In this document: positions 17,269 through 27,588 of the stretch, in pieces | Numbering within the stretch: position 1 is the first letter of the stretch | How the letters are laid out: each line of letters begins with the position of its first letter | DNA from: Streptomyces sp. NBC_00569 | GTDB taxonomy: Bacteria > Actinomycetota > Actinomycetes > Streptomycetales > Streptomycetaceae | Assembly (NCBI RefSeq): GCF_036345255.1 | Contig: NZ_CP107783.1 | Location: 4,265,501-4,329,500 of the forward strand | Direction: 5' to 3' | Length of the DNA: 64,000 nucleotides | Program-made: the position numbers and the translations under genes | Notes under the pieces: generated by a model | The model's database searches: none | The model's input: only the letters and a program-made list of their open reading frames with translations | What the model was told of the DNA's origin: nothing

Positions 17269-18525
17269 TCAGGCGGCCGAACCGGCCTTCCACTGCGCCC
17301 AGTCCAGGTTCCAGCCGTTGAGGCCGTTGTCCGGCTGGATGGTCTTGTCGCCGGTGTTCTTCACGACGACGACGTCACCGACCATGGAGTTGTCGTAGAA
17401 CCAGGCGCCCGGGGTCTTCGGGTCGTCAGCACCCTTGGCGTCGGACAGGCCGACGCAGCCGTGGCTCGTGTTGGCGCTGCCGAAGATCGACTTGGCGCCC
17501 CAGTAGTTGCCGTGGATGAAGGTGCCGGAGTTCGACAGACGCATCGCGTGCGGCACGTCCTTGATGTCGTACTCGCCCTTGCCGTCGGTGCCCTTGAAGC
17601 CGACCGTCGAGCCGTCCATGCGGGTCTCCTTGAACTTCTCGGAGATCACCATCTGGCCCTGGTACGTCTTGTTCTCCGGCGAACCGGCGGAGATCGGGAT
17701 GGTCTTCACGACCTTGCCGTCGCGCGTGACCGTCATGGTCTTGGTCTCCGCGTCGACGGTCGAGACCTGGTTGCGGCCGACCTTGAAGGTGACCGTCTTC
17801 TGCTGCACGCCGTAGACGCCGTTCGCGCCCTCGACGCCGTCGAGGTTCAGCTTCAGCGTGACCGTGGAGCCGCCCGTCCAGTAGTCCTGGGGGCGCAGAT
17901 CGAGGCGCTGGTTGCCGAACCAGTGGCCGACGACCTCCTGGCCGCTGCTGGAGGAGACGGTGATCCCCTTCTGGACGTCGGCCTTGTTCGTGATCGCCTT
18001 GTCGAAGTTGATCGAGACCGGCATGCCGACGCCGACGGTGGAACCGTCCTCGGGCGTGAAGTTGCCGATGAAGCTGTTGGCCTGCGAGACCGTCGTGAAC
18101 GAGGCGTTCTCGTGGGCCGCGCGGCCGCTGGAGTCCTCGGCCTCGGCGGCGATCTTGTAGACAGTGGCGCGCTGGAGCTGGCTCGCGGGCTTCCAGCTCT
18201 TCTTGTCAGCGGATATCTGTCCCTGGACCGCCGCACCCTCTGCGGTCGTCATCTTCACGTTCGTGAGCGAACCCTTGCTCACGGTGACGGCGGCTGCGTT
18301 GTTGATGCCGGCGTTGTCGGAGCCGTCCTTCGGCGCGATCTTGATCAGCGCCTCCGACGTCTTCTGAGCGGCGGCCTCGTCGACCTGGGCCTGTGGCGAC
18401 TTCCCGCCGCCACCTTCGGCACCGTTCGCCTGACTGCCGTTTCCGCTGCACGCGGAGAGCACCAGCACTCCTCCGACCAGAGCGGACGCGGCCATCAGAC
18501 CCTTGCGCCGCTTACTGTCCGTCAT
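17269..18525 (-). CDS. Lipoprotein L,D-transpeptidase (YkuD)
   Basis: A 418-residue envelope enzyme that makes 3-3 cross-links in peptidoglycan. The lipobox LSACSG follows a short hydrophobic signal (GLMAASALVGGVLVLSAC), so it should be membrane anchored outside the cell. Two Ig-like domains fill about residues 50-270 and a YkuD domain the C-terminal third, with HGNYWG and the catalytic SHGCVGLSDAKG motif (nucleophile Cys). The architecture matches mycobacterial LppS/Ldt-type proteins. The start at 18525 has GGAGA 8 bases ahead. In-frame ATGs at 18534 and 18540 are alternatives. Confidence 0.93.
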   Translation of the reverse strand: MTDSKRRKGLMAASALVGGVLVLSACSGNGSQANGAEGGGGKSPQAQVDEAAAQKTSEALIKIAPKDGSDNAGINNAAAVTVSKGSLTNVKMTTAEGAAVQGQISADKKSWKPASQLQRATVYKIAAEAEDSSGRAAHENASFTTVSQANSFIGNFTPEDGSTVGVGMPVSINFDKAITNKADVQKGITVSSSSGQEVVGHWFGNQRLDLRPQDYWTGGSTVTLKLNLDGVEGANGVYGVQQKTVTFKVGRNQVSTVDAETKTMTVTRDGKVVKTIPISAGSPENKTYQGQMVISEKFKETRMDGSTVGFKGTDGKGEYDIKDVPHAMRLSNSGTFIHGNYWGAKSIFGSANTSHGCVGLSDAKGADDPKTPGAWFYDNSMVGDVVVVKNTGDKTIQPDNGLNGWNLDWAQWKAGSAA

Positions 18526-18812
18526 CACACGCATCTCCATCGTCGACGATTTCCCAACACCCCCGAAAGCCCTGCGGGCCCCGATCCCCGCCAGGCGGGA
18601 ATCCCAATAGCCCATGTAACGCCATGACCCGGTCGTACCGTTCCAATTCGGTCCCCGATGTGGGGGACGCCACGTCGGAACTGGCGTGACCAGGCATGCA
18701 CCAGTGGTAGCGGAACCCCCCTGGTACCCCCTGTGGGACGAGGAAACCCCGGCCGGCGGTTGCCACCCGGGGGCCCGAGTCCGCGCGGTCCGGCCCGGCC
18801 CCGCATCCCGCC

Positions 18813-19157
18813 CTAGTCGTCCGCGTCGAGAGCGTCACCGGACTCGTCATCATCCACGTCGAGGTCCCAGTCGGGCGAATCCGGATCGTAGTCGACCTGT
18901 TCGCTGGACCAGGAAGCCTGCACGAGGTCCGCCCCGGGCACCTCGCCGACCAGGTCGAACGGGTCGACGAGATAGGCGAGCGCCTCGGCCTCGTCCTCGT
19001 TGACGGCTGCCTCGGCGTGGGCCCGCTCGTCGGCCGCCATGTCGTCGTCCTCGGCGATGCGCTGCAACGCGGCCCCGGTGATGGCGGCGGAGTCCTCGAT
19101 CTCCAGGACCAATTCAACGCGGAGCCGAACAAAACGTGATGTCTCAGAGGTGCTCAT
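18813..19157 (-). CDS. Acidic protein of unknown function
   Basis: A 114-residue protein. An N-terminal strand-helix segment (RFVRLRVELVLEIEDSAAITGAALQRIAEDDD) is followed by a very acidic tail (VDDDESGDALDADD). No known domain is recognised and no signal peptide or membrane helix is present. The start MSTSETSRF at 19157 was preferred because the upstream frame extension looks non-coding. It is divergent from the LAXTG surface protein gene at 19267. Confidence 0.7.
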   Translation of the reverse strand: MSTSETSRFVRLRVELVLEIEDSAAITGAALQRIAEDDDMAADERAHAEAAVNEDEAEALAYLVDPFDLVGEVPGADLVQASWSSEQVDYDPDSPDWDLDVDDDESGDALDADD

Positions 19158-19266
19158 ACGACGGAGCGTATGCCTCACCCCACCCGCGACTTTCGTGTGA
19201 CCCGCACCTTTCACTAACATCGGCTCACACGGCCAATTCGCCAGCTCCACAAGGGGGATCGATTCC

Positions 19267-19551
19267 GTGTCCGCCGCACGACGATCGCTGCTCACCGCCA
19301 CTGCCGCCGGGACACTCCTGGCTGCTCTGTGGTTCGTTCCGTCCGCCACCGCGACGCCCGAGAAGACAGCGGAGGCAGATCAGCAGCAGACCGCGACAGC
19401 GGTACACGCACAGTCCGAGGACCAACTGCGCCTGGCCGACACGGGAACGGTCGACACGACGCCGTACGTGATCGGCGGCTCGGCGTTCCTCGGGATCGGC
19501 GCGGGCTTTTTGACGTACTCGGCCAGGAAGAGCCGCGAGTCGGCCTTCTGA
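19267..19551 (+). CDS. Small sortase-anchored surface protein (LAXTG)
   Basis: A 94-residue protein with an export signal (RRSLLTATAAGTLLAALWFVPSATA), a short Gln/Thr-rich mature segment, and a sortase cassette: LADTG (about residues 56-60), a hydrophobic helix (YVIGGSAFLGIGAGFLTYSA) and a basic tail (RKSRESAF). LAXTG is the motif used by class E sortases in streptomycetes, the same type that anchors long chaplins. After anchoring only about 30 residues would be exposed on the wall, which is unusually short. GTG start at 19267. Confidence 0.78.
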   Translation: MSAARRSLLTATAAGTLLAALWFVPSATATPEKTAEADQQQTATAVHAQSEDQLRLADTGTVDTTPYVIGGSAFLGIGAGFLTYSARKSRESAF

Positions 19552-19552
19552 G

Positions 19553-19598
19553 CAATCAAGGGCGGGCCGCACCCCGGGGTGCGGCCCGCCTTTGATTG
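19553..19598. terminator. Bidirectional terminator between LAXTG gene and hutH
   Basis: A 46-bp near-perfect palindrome centred at 19575/19576 with arms of 23 bp and one mismatch. The outer CAATCAA/TTTGATTG part gives A/T flanks on both sides. It sits exactly between two convergent stops (19551 and 19606). Confidence 0.92.
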
Positions 19599-19605
19599 CG
19601 AACCC

Positions 19606-21150
19606 CTAGGCCAGCGGCCCCGTCACGGGCTCCACGGCCGCGACGAGGTGCCCGCCGCGCACGAAGGCGTCGGCGGCCGCGAGGTCGGGGGCGAGGAACC
19701 GGTCGGGGCCGGGACCCTGAACTCCCGCGGCCCGTACGGCGTCGATCACGGCGCGCGAGGCGGGAGCGGGCATGAGGCCCTCCCGCAGCTCGATGCCGCG
19801 CGTGGCCGCGTACAGCTCGACGGCGACGATCCGCGTCAGGTTGTCGATCGCGGTACGCAGCTTGCGGGCGGCCGACCAGCCCATGGACACGTGGTCCTCC
19901 TGCATGGCGGAGGACGGGATCGAGTCCGCGGAGGCGGGGACGGCGAGCCGCTTCATCTCGCTGACCAGGGCGGCCTGCGTGTACTGGGCGATCATCAGGC
20001 CGGAGTCGACGCCCGCGTCGTCGGCGAGGAACGGCGGCAGCCCGTGGGACCGGTTCTTGTCGAGCAGGCGGTCGGTGCGCCGCTCGGCGATGGACCCGAG
20101 GTCGGCCGCGGCGATGGCGAGGAAGTCGAGCACGTAAGCCACGGGCGCGCCATGGAAGTTGCCGTTCGACTCCACCCGCCCGTCCGGCAGCACGACGGGG
20201 TTGTCCACGGCGGACGCCAGCTCGCGCTCGGCGACGAGCCGGGCGTGGGCCATGGTGTCCCGCCCGGCTCCGGCGACCTGCGGGGCGCAGCGCACGGAGT
20301 ACGCGTCCTGCACGCGCGGCGCGTCGTCCTGGTGGTGCCCGGTGAGCTCCGAACCCTTCAGCACGGCCAGCATGTTGGCCGCGCTGGCGCCCTGGCCGGG
20401 GTGCGGCCGGATGGCGTGCAGCTCGGGCGCGAGGACCTTCTCGGTGCCGAGGAGCGCCTCGAGCGACAAGGCGGCAGTGACGTCGGCGGACTTGTACAGG
20501 TTCTCGAGATCGGCGAGCGCCATGACGAGCATGCCGAGCATGCCGTCGGTGCCGTTCAGAAGGGCGAGGCCCTCCTTCTCGCGCAGCTCGACGGGCGCGA
20601 TGCCGTGGGCGGCGAGCAGCTCGCCGGCGGGGGCGACGACGCCGTCGGGCCCTTCGGCGTCACCTTCGCCCATCAGCGTCAGGGCGCAGTGGCTGAGCGG
20701 GGCGAGGTCGCCGGAGCAGCCGAGGGACCCGTACTCGTGCACGACGGGCGTGATCCCGGCGTTGAGCACGTCGGCCATGGTCCGGGCGACCTCGGGCCGC
20801 ACACCGGTGTGTCCGGAGCAGACGGTCTTCAGCCGCAGGAACATGAGCGCGCGCACGACTTCCCGCTCGACGCGCGGTCCCATTCCCGCCGCATGCGAGC
20901 GGACGATGTTCCGCTGCAGCTGAGCCCGCAGCTCCTGGCTGATGTGCCGGGTGGCGAGTGCGCCGAACCCGGTGGAGACCCCGTACACGGGCTCCGGCTT
21001 CGCGGCCAGCGCGTCCACGACCGCGCGGGCCGAGGCGAGGGCGGCCACCGCCTCTTCGGAGAGCTCGATCCGGGCATTCGCCCGCGCCACGGCGACGACA
21101 TCGGCCGCGCTGACGCCGGACGTCCCCACCACCACAGTGTGCATATCCAT
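19606..21150 (-). CDS. hutH: Histidine ammonia-lyase
   Basis: A 514-residue cytosolic enzyme that converts histidine to urocanate, the first step of histidine catabolism. Family motifs are clear: YGVSTGFGALA (Tyr56), RNIVRSHAAGMG, and the MIO-forming segment GSLGCSGDLAPLSH at 141-154. Here the cofactor triad reads Cys145-Ser146-Gly147 instead of the usual Ala-Ser-Gly. I recall the cysteine form from other Streptomyces HutH proteins, so it is probably functional. The start MDMHTVVVG at 21150 has no good ribosome site. An internal ATG at 21144 is an alternative. Other hut genes are not in the window. Confidence 0.95.
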   Translation of the reverse strand: MDMHTVVVGTSGVSAADVVAVARANARIELSEEAVAALASARAVVDALAAKPEPVYGVSTGFGALATRHISQELRAQLQRNIVRSHAAGMGPRVEREVVRALMFLRLKTVCSGHTGVRPEVARTMADVLNAGITPVVHEYGSLGCSGDLAPLSHCALTLMGEGDAEGPDGVVAPAGELLAAHGIAPVELREKEGLALLNGTDGMLGMLVMALADLENLYKSADVTAALSLEALLGTEKVLAPELHAIRPHPGQGASAANMLAVLKGSELTGHHQDDAPRVQDAYSVRCAPQVAGAGRDTMAHARLVAERELASAVDNPVVLPDGRVESNGNFHGAPVAYVLDFLAIAAADLGSIAERRTDRLLDKNRSHGLPPFLADDAGVDSGLMIAQYTQAALVSEMKRLAVPASADSIPSSAMQEDHVSMGWSAARKLRTAIDNLTRIVAVELYAATRGIELREGLMPAPASRAVIDAVRAAGVQGPGPDRFLAPDLAAADAFVRGGHLVAAVEPVTGPLA

Positions 21151-21208
21151 ATTCAGGAGCGTACGAGGTGAAGAGTCCAATGTCACGACCGAGTTCGGGA
21201 CGGACCCC

Positions 21209-22360
21209 TTACGCCCCCACGTCCCGCCCCCGGAGCCGGCGCCTCTCACTGTCGCCGACGGCGGGCGGAGGCGAGTCGGCGAGGCGCACGACGGGATCGT
21301 CGGGCCCGTCCCTCCCGGCGACAACGGGTTTCACGGCCCGCAGCGCCTTGGCCCGGTACTGGGCGGCATCGGCAAGCCGGAAGAGCCGACGCGCACTGAG
21401 CACCTCGCCGATCGGGTCACCGGTGGAAGCGATCCCGCAGGCGACCCCGTCCCCCAGCTCCAACTCGGAGGCGCGCAGACACAGTTCCTCGCCCGCCCGC
21501 ACCACGTCGTCGGCGCCGGGCCCCACCGCCACGAGACAGAACTCGTCACCCCCCAGCCGCGCGGCCAGAGCGCCCGGCAGCATCGCGCCGCACAACGAGA
21601 GAACGGACCCGAACCGCTCCAGCAACCGGTCACCGACCGCGTGCCCCAACGAGTCGTTCACGCGCTTGAGCCCGTTCAGATCACACACGACGAGAGAAAC
21701 AACGTCGCCTCCGGCACGATGCGCCTCGATGGCCTCATCGAGGCGCATGTCGACGGCACGCCGGTTCGCGAGCCCGGTCAGGGCGTCGGTGAAGGCGAGC
21801 CGCCGCGCCTCCTCCAGCCGCTCGGTCTGCGCGATGCCCGCGGCAGCGACGGAGGCGAGCACGGTGGCGAAGGCGGCATCCTGCGCGCCGAAGACCTCGG
21901 CGGACCCGGGCCGGGCGACGTACAACTCGCCCCAGGCGCGCCCATGGAGCACGATCGGCGCGACGACACAGCAACCGCGCCCGCGCCGGCGCAGGGCGGC
22001 GACGCGCTGATGGCAGTAGCCGCCGCCCTCCACGGTCCCGGCGGCGGTCTCGACCCAGGCGCGCGGAGCGCCCCCGCCCACCCACTGCTCGTGCAGGAAC
22101 TCGGTGATCTCGGGAAACTGGTGAACGGGATAGGCCTCGTCCTCGGGGAACTCGACCTCACCCTCGGCGCGCTCCCCCACGTTCACCAGGACGCGCAGCC
22201 GCCCGCGCTCCCGCTCCCACACGGACAGCGCCGCGAAGGTGCCGGACAGGGCGCGACAGGCGCCGAGGGCGGCGGCCCGCCAGGACTCACGCGGAGACTG
22301 CGCCGCGGCCATCCCCTGCGCCATCGCGACCACGGCCCGCAACCGGACTTCCTCTCCCAT
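21209..22360 (-). CDS. cdgE: GAF-GGDEF diguanylate cyclase
   Basis: A 383-residue cytosolic protein with a GAF-like sensory domain (about residues 25-180, including CCVVAPIVLHGRAWGELYVAR) and a GGDEF domain (about 185-345). The active loop is intact, GGDEF at 270-274, with DALTGLANRRAVD and DLNGLKRVNDSLGH. It should make cyclic-di-GMP, which in streptomycetes controls BldD and the onset of sporulation. The residues before GGDEF (LAAR) lack the RxxD inhibitory I-site. The symbol is offered because the GAF-GGDEF layout and hutH/cya neighbourhood match CdgE as I remember it; moderate certainty. Confidence 0.85.
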   Translation of the reverse strand: MGEEVRLRAVVAMAQGMAAAQSPRESWRAAALGACRALSGTFAALSVWERERGRLRVLVNVGERAEGEVEFPEDEAYPVHQFPEITEFLHEQWVGGGAPRAWVETAAGTVEGGGYCHQRVAALRRRGRGCCVVAPIVLHGRAWGELYVARPGSAEVFGAQDAAFATVLASVAAAGIAQTERLEEARRLAFTDALTGLANRRAVDMRLDEAIEAHRAGGDVVSLVVCDLNGLKRVNDSLGHAVGDRLLERFGSVLSLCGAMLPGALAARLGGDEFCLVAVGPGADDVVRAGEELCLRASELELGDGVACGIASTGDPIGEVLSARRLFRLADAAQYRAKALRAVKPVVAGRDGPDDPVVRLADSPPPAVGDSERRRLRGRDVGA

Positions 22361-22425
22361 AGGCCAAGATTAGGAAAGAAAAGCCCAATTCGATACATTC
22401 AAGACCCATACGAGGCCGGGAATAG

Positions 22426-23217
22426 TCATTCACCGGGCCACTGGGGCGCCCGCTTCTCATTGAAGGCGGCGACGCCCTCGGCCCGATCGCCGGAGAAGGC
22501 GACGGACCGCCAGGCGGCGTCCTCGACCTCGAGCCCGGCGCGCAGATCGAGCCCGTATCCCACCCTCAGAGCGCGCTTGGCGGCCCGAAGCCCCACCGGC
22601 GAATTGGCGGCGATGCGACCGGCGAGCTCGAGCGCGGCCTCACGGTCGTCGCCCACGCCCACCACCTGATCTACGAGCCCCGTCTCCAAGGCCTCCCGGG
22701 CCTCGACGCGCCGCGCGGAGAAGATCAGCTCAGCGGCTCTCGCGGCCCCCACGCGCCGGGGCAGCAACTGCGTACCGCCGCCGCCGGGAATCACGCCCAC
22801 GGACACCTCGGGCAGCCCCACGACAGCGGTCTCGTCGGCCACGATGAGATCGCAGGCGAGAGCAAGCTCGAACCCGCCGCCGAGGGCGAACCCGTGCACA
22901 GCGGCGATGACAGGCATAGGAAGCTCGAGCACGCCCCCGTAGGCCCCCCGGGTCACGGGCCGCTGCCGAAGAAGCTCGGCATCGGAAAAGGAGTTCCGCT
23001 CCTTCAGATCGGCCCCGACACAAAAAGCGCGAGGGGCGGAAGAAGAAACGACAACGACCCGAGCGCCACCGTCAAGCGCAAGAGAGGCACACGCCTCCCC
23101 GACACTCACGGCCATGGCACTGGACACGGCATTCATGGCCTTGGGCCGATCGAGAACGAGCTCGGCGACAAAGCCGTGCCGCCGCACCTCGACGAACTCT
23201 CCGAACCGCTCGCTCAC
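22426..23217 (-). CDS. Enoyl-CoA hydratase/isomerase family protein
   Basis: A 263-residue crotonase-fold protein. The CoA-binding and oxyanion-hole segments are visible: SSSAPRAFCVGADLKER (about 55-72) and PVIAAVHGFALGGGFELALACDLIVADE (about 102-130). In the usual positions the two active-site carboxylates appear as Glu (GGGFELALA context) and the region after PEVSVGVIPGGGGTQLLPR. It probably hydrates trans-2-enoyl-CoA in fatty or branched-chain acid degradation. GTG start at 23217. Two GTTAAC palindromes lie just upstream in the short gap to the adenylate cyclase stop. Confidence 0.9.
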   Translation of the reverse strand: MSERFGEFVEVRRHGFVAELVLDRPKAMNAVSSAMAVSVGEACASLALDGGARVVVVSSSAPRAFCVGADLKERNSFSDAELLRQRPVTRGAYGGVLELPMPVIAAVHGFALGGGFELALACDLIVADETAVVGLPEVSVGVIPGGGGTQLLPRRVGAARAAELIFSARRVEAREALETGLVDQVVGVGDDREAALELAGRIAANSPVGLRAAKRALRVGYGLDLRAGLEVEDAAWRSVAFSGDRAEGVAAFNEKRAPQWPGE

Positions 23218-23228
23218 AGACCCTCCCG

Positions 23229-23244
23229 GTTAACGACAGTTAAC
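23229..23244. promoter_or_regulatory. Paired GTTAAC palindromes before the enoyl-CoA hydratase gene
   Basis: GTTAAC occurs at 23229-23234 and again at 23239-23244, a 10-bp repeat (about one helical turn), 12-27 bp ahead of the hydratase start. AT-rich palindromes are rare in this DNA and the spacing suits a dimeric repressor or promoter element. Function is inferred. Confidence 0.45.
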
Positions 23245-23256
23245 AACGGCAGAATC

Positions 23257-24369
23257 CTAGAGCGGCCGCCGCGTCAGAAGCCAGGGCTCGACGACACCGA
23301 GCCCACGCACGGGCCGCTGCCACATCGGCTGAAGGGCGAACCGGTACGAGGGCGCGTCCTCGCCCTCCTTCTCGGCCAGAGCGGCGGCCTCGGCCTCGGA
23401 AGCGGGCGCCTCACCGGCCCGCTGCAGCTCCTCGGCAAACGCACCGTCGACGAGCACGGCATCCCGAGGAGCTATCGACGTGAGCCGGCTGGCGAGATTC
23501 ACGGTGGTCCCGAAGACATCGCCCATCCGGGTCGTGACGGTCCCGAAGGCCATCCCCACCCGCACCTCGGGCATGGTCTCGTCATTGGCCATGGTCTCGA
23601 TGAGCCGCAGGGCGATCTCGGCCGCGACGCCCGAGTCGTCGGCGGCGTACAGCACCTCGTCACCCAGGGTCTTGATCAACCGCCCGCCGTTGGCGGCCAC
23701 CAGGTCGGCAGCGGTGGTCTCGAACGCCTCGACGAGCTCCCCGAGCTCCTCTTCCTCCATGCGCCGAGTGAGCCGCGTGAACCCGACCAGATCGGCGAAC
23801 CCGACGGCAAGCCGCCGGTCCACCATCTCCTCGTCGTCGGCTGCCTGCACCACACGCCCGGTGGCCGCCGCCAGCTGCCGCCGCCACACGTAGACCAGAA
23901 ACTCCTCCAGCTCGGGCAGGAGCAGCTCCATCAGGGGATACGTGACCTCGGTGCGGGTCATCCCGGGCTCGGGAGGCTCGGTGAGCCCTTCCAGGAAGGA
24001 ATCGATCTGCCACTCGGCGAGCCGGGCGGTGGTCTGGCCCGTGGACCGGGCGACCTGCACGGCCATGGCCTCGCTGAGCAGCCCGGCCTCGACAAGACCG
24101 GCAAGCCGCCGCAGGGCGAGCACATCGGCCTCGGTCAGCGCCTTGGCCTGCCCGATGTCGGCAAACCCCATGGCCCGCCAGAACCGGGAGGCGAGCTCCA
24201 TGGAGACACCGGCGCTGCGCGCGGCCTGGAAAGGCGTATACCGCCGCTCCGCGCCGAGAATGAGCTGCTCGAGACGGAGGGCAAGCGGATCCTCACCGCC
24301 GGCACCTTCCTCGACAGACCCGATGTCGGTTGGGGTGCCCGCGCCGGAGCCCGAGTCGTCGACGGTCAC
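23257..24369 (-). CDS. cya: Class III adenylate cyclase
   Basis: A 370-residue soluble enzyme forming cAMP from ATP. The N-terminal 170 residues include a MerR-like/helical region (AARSAGVSMELASRFWRAMGF). The C-terminal cyclase domain (about 185-345) has both metal aspartates, Asp193 in FADLVGFT and Asp237 in KTLGDEV, and the NLASRL transition-state motif. Streptomyces Cya of this form is required for germination and normal development. GTG start at 24369. It is immediately followed by the hydratase gene with a 39-bp gap, so the two may be co-transcribed. Confidence 0.93.
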   Translation of the reverse strand: MTVDDSGSGAGTPTDIGSVEEGAGGEDPLALRLEQLILGAERRYTPFQAARSAGVSMELASRFWRAMGFADIGQAKALTEADVLALRRLAGLVEAGLLSEAMAVQVARSTGQTTARLAEWQIDSFLEGLTEPPEPGMTRTEVTYPLMELLLPELEEFLVYVWRRQLAAATGRVVQAADDEEMVDRRLAVGFADLVGFTRLTRRMEEEELGELVEAFETTAADLVAANGGRLIKTLGDEVLYAADDSGVAAEIALRLIETMANDETMPEVRVGMAFGTVTTRMGDVFGTTVNLASRLTSIAPRDAVLVDGAFAEELQRAGEAPASEAEAAALAEKEGEDAPSYRFALQPMWQRPVRGLGVVEPWLLTRRPL

Positions 24370-24849
24370 GCCTGCTGCCCTTTCCGATCTGCCACGGTCA
24401 TGTATCGACCGGCCTCAACTTTACGGCAGGTGTGCCGCAGCTCACTCCCTCAGCACACACGAGTCCCGAGCCCCCGGCCAAGTACAAACCGAAACGAAAA
24501 TCCCACCCATGACCATCCACGGACGAAACAAGGCCGGGCGACGGGGAGGGAAACCCCACCGACCGCGAGACACCCACGAGACCCACGACAGCGAACCCCA
24601 CCGGCGGTGAGCCGCGTACGAGACGGGAGGGGACGCGGGGGCATGTGCGCGCGGAGCCACCAGCACCACGTACAGGCAATCAGCTCGCCGACGTGCACCC
24701 GTAGAACAGCGAGCACGTACATGCCCCCGCGGCCCCGCACTCAAAAGACAACCGGGCGCAACGACGGCACACCCGAAAGAAGACCCGGACCAACGACGGC
24801 GCACCCGAAACGAACCCCGGCGCCGCCCCCGGCCCGCACCGGAACCCCG
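24370..24849. other. 480-bp intergenic region holding repeat copy 1
   Basis: Upstream of cya and downstream of birA (both minus strand). It holds the 130-bp repeat at 24611-24740. Between the repeat and birA are short CACCCGAAA-type direct repeats (24761-24820), one of which also flanks repeat copy 2. No credible protein gene was found: reading frames here differ from those at copy 2 once the repeat ends. Confidence 0.6.
24611..24740. repeat. Intergenic repeat element, copy 1
   Basis: A 130-bp segment, 127/130 identical to 38804-38933 in the same orientation. An inner 108-bp unit (24629-24736) is bounded by inverted repeats: GGGGACGCGGGGGCATGT at 24629-24646, and its complement at 24719-24736 with one mismatch (G for T at 24731). 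The inner part is not self-complementary. Both copies occupy intergenic DNA. It could be a non-autonomous mobile element or a structured RNA; no transposase is nearby and no target-site duplication is obvious. Confidence 0.9.
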
Positions 24850-25731
24850 TCAGTCCCCCGCCCGCAGATGAACGATGTCCCCCGCCCCCACAGGCTGCTG
24901 CACACCGTCCTCAGAGGCGATGACCAGCCGCCCGTCCCCGTCGACGGCAACCGCCTCCCCCACAAGCTCCATCCCGCCAGGAAGCTCGGCCCGCACATTG
25001 CGCCCGAGCGTCGCGCACCCCGCCGCATAGGTCTCCTGAAGCCGCGACACCGCAGGATCCCCACCCGCGGCCCGCCACTCGACGAACCGCTCCTCCAGCG
25101 ACCGCAGAACGGCCCGCAGCAGCGGATCCCGGTCGGTGGAAGCGGCCCCGGCCAGGGCGAGCGACCCGGCCCCCGGCACAGGCAGCTCGTCGGCGCGCAG
25201 CGACACGTTGAGCCCGATCCCGACGACCACCCCGTCCCCGGCGCGCTCGGCGAGGATGCCCCCGGCCTTGCGCTCCTCGCCGCCCACATTCACCAGCAGG
25301 TCGTTGGGCCACTTGAGGGCGGTGTCGACCCCGGCGGCCCGCGCGAGCCCCGTGGCGACGGCCACCCCGGTGAGCAGGGGCAGCCACCCCCACCGCTCCA
25401 CGGGCACTTCGGCGCCGGGCTTGAGGAAGACGGAGAAGAAGAGCCCGGACCGCGCAGGAGCGGTCCACTGCCGGTCGAGCCGCCCGCGCCCGGCGCTCTG
25501 CGACTCGGCGACGAGGACCGCCCCTTCCTCGGCCTTGCCGCTCAAGGCGAGGGCAACGAGATCGGAGTTGGTGGACCCGGTGGCGGGAACAACATCGACG
25601 GAGGACCAGAGCCCTCCGCGCACGAGAGCGCGCCGCAGGGCGGCGGCGTTCAACGGGGGCCGGTCCAGGTCCGACCACTGCTGACCGTCGTTCGCGCCGG
25701 AAGGATCGTCTGAAGCATTTCGGGGCGTCAT
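24850..25731 (-). CDS. birA: Biotin-[acetyl-CoA-carboxylase] ligase
   Basis: A 293-residue enzyme that activates biotin with ATP and attaches it to the carrier-domain lysine of acyl-CoA carboxylases. The biotinyl-5'-AMP loop GRGRLDRQW is present (about residues 79-87) with KWPNDLLV and GIGLNVSL. There is no N-terminal DNA-binding domain, so it is a class I ligase, not a repressor. Its substrate-bearing alpha subunit (accA2) is 3.9 kb away and pccB is divergent from it, so the biotin-carboxylase functions are clustered. The unrelated in-frame extension upstream of 25731 was rejected. Confidence 0.94.
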   Translation of the reverse strand: MTPRNASDDPSGANDGQQWSDLDRPPLNAAALRRALVRGGLWSSVDVVPATGSTNSDLVALALSGKAEEGAVLVAESQSAGRGRLDRQWTAPARSGLFFSVFLKPGAEVPVERWGWLPLLTGVAVATGLARAAGVDTALKWPNDLLVNVGGEERKAGGILAERAGDGVVVGIGLNVSLRADELPVPGAGSLALAGAASTDRDPLLRAVLRSLEERFVEWRAAGGDPAVSRLQETYAAGCATLGRNVRAELPGGMELVGEAVAVDGDGRLVIASEDGVQQPVGAGDIVHLRAGD

Positions 25732-25914
25732 GCAACCCACCCTAGGTGTGGTAAACGCCGCACTGCCGAACGGTATCCACGCCACTACGCTACGAGCCAG
25801 TAGCACCGGGGCCAGGCCTCGGCCGGCCCCGAACCCCACCGCACCGCACCGCCGCGCCACATCGCCCCGTCCCGTCCTCACGTCCCCATTGAGCAGCCAG
25901 GGAGCCGCATCCCG

Positions 25915-27522
<1,608 letters not shown>

Positions 27523-27588
27523 AGCGCCCAGGACCGAGCAGCCGCCCGGAACGAGCCGCCGAAAGAGCCGCCCGAAAGGACCCGACCG

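Noticed and set aside
24450..24740. Minus-strand frame MYVLAVLRVHVGELIACTWCWW... present in both repeat copies (second at 38700-38915)
   Set aside because: The peptide is identical only inside the 130-bp repeat and the two frames diverge completely where the repeat ends. Conservation follows the DNA, not the protein.
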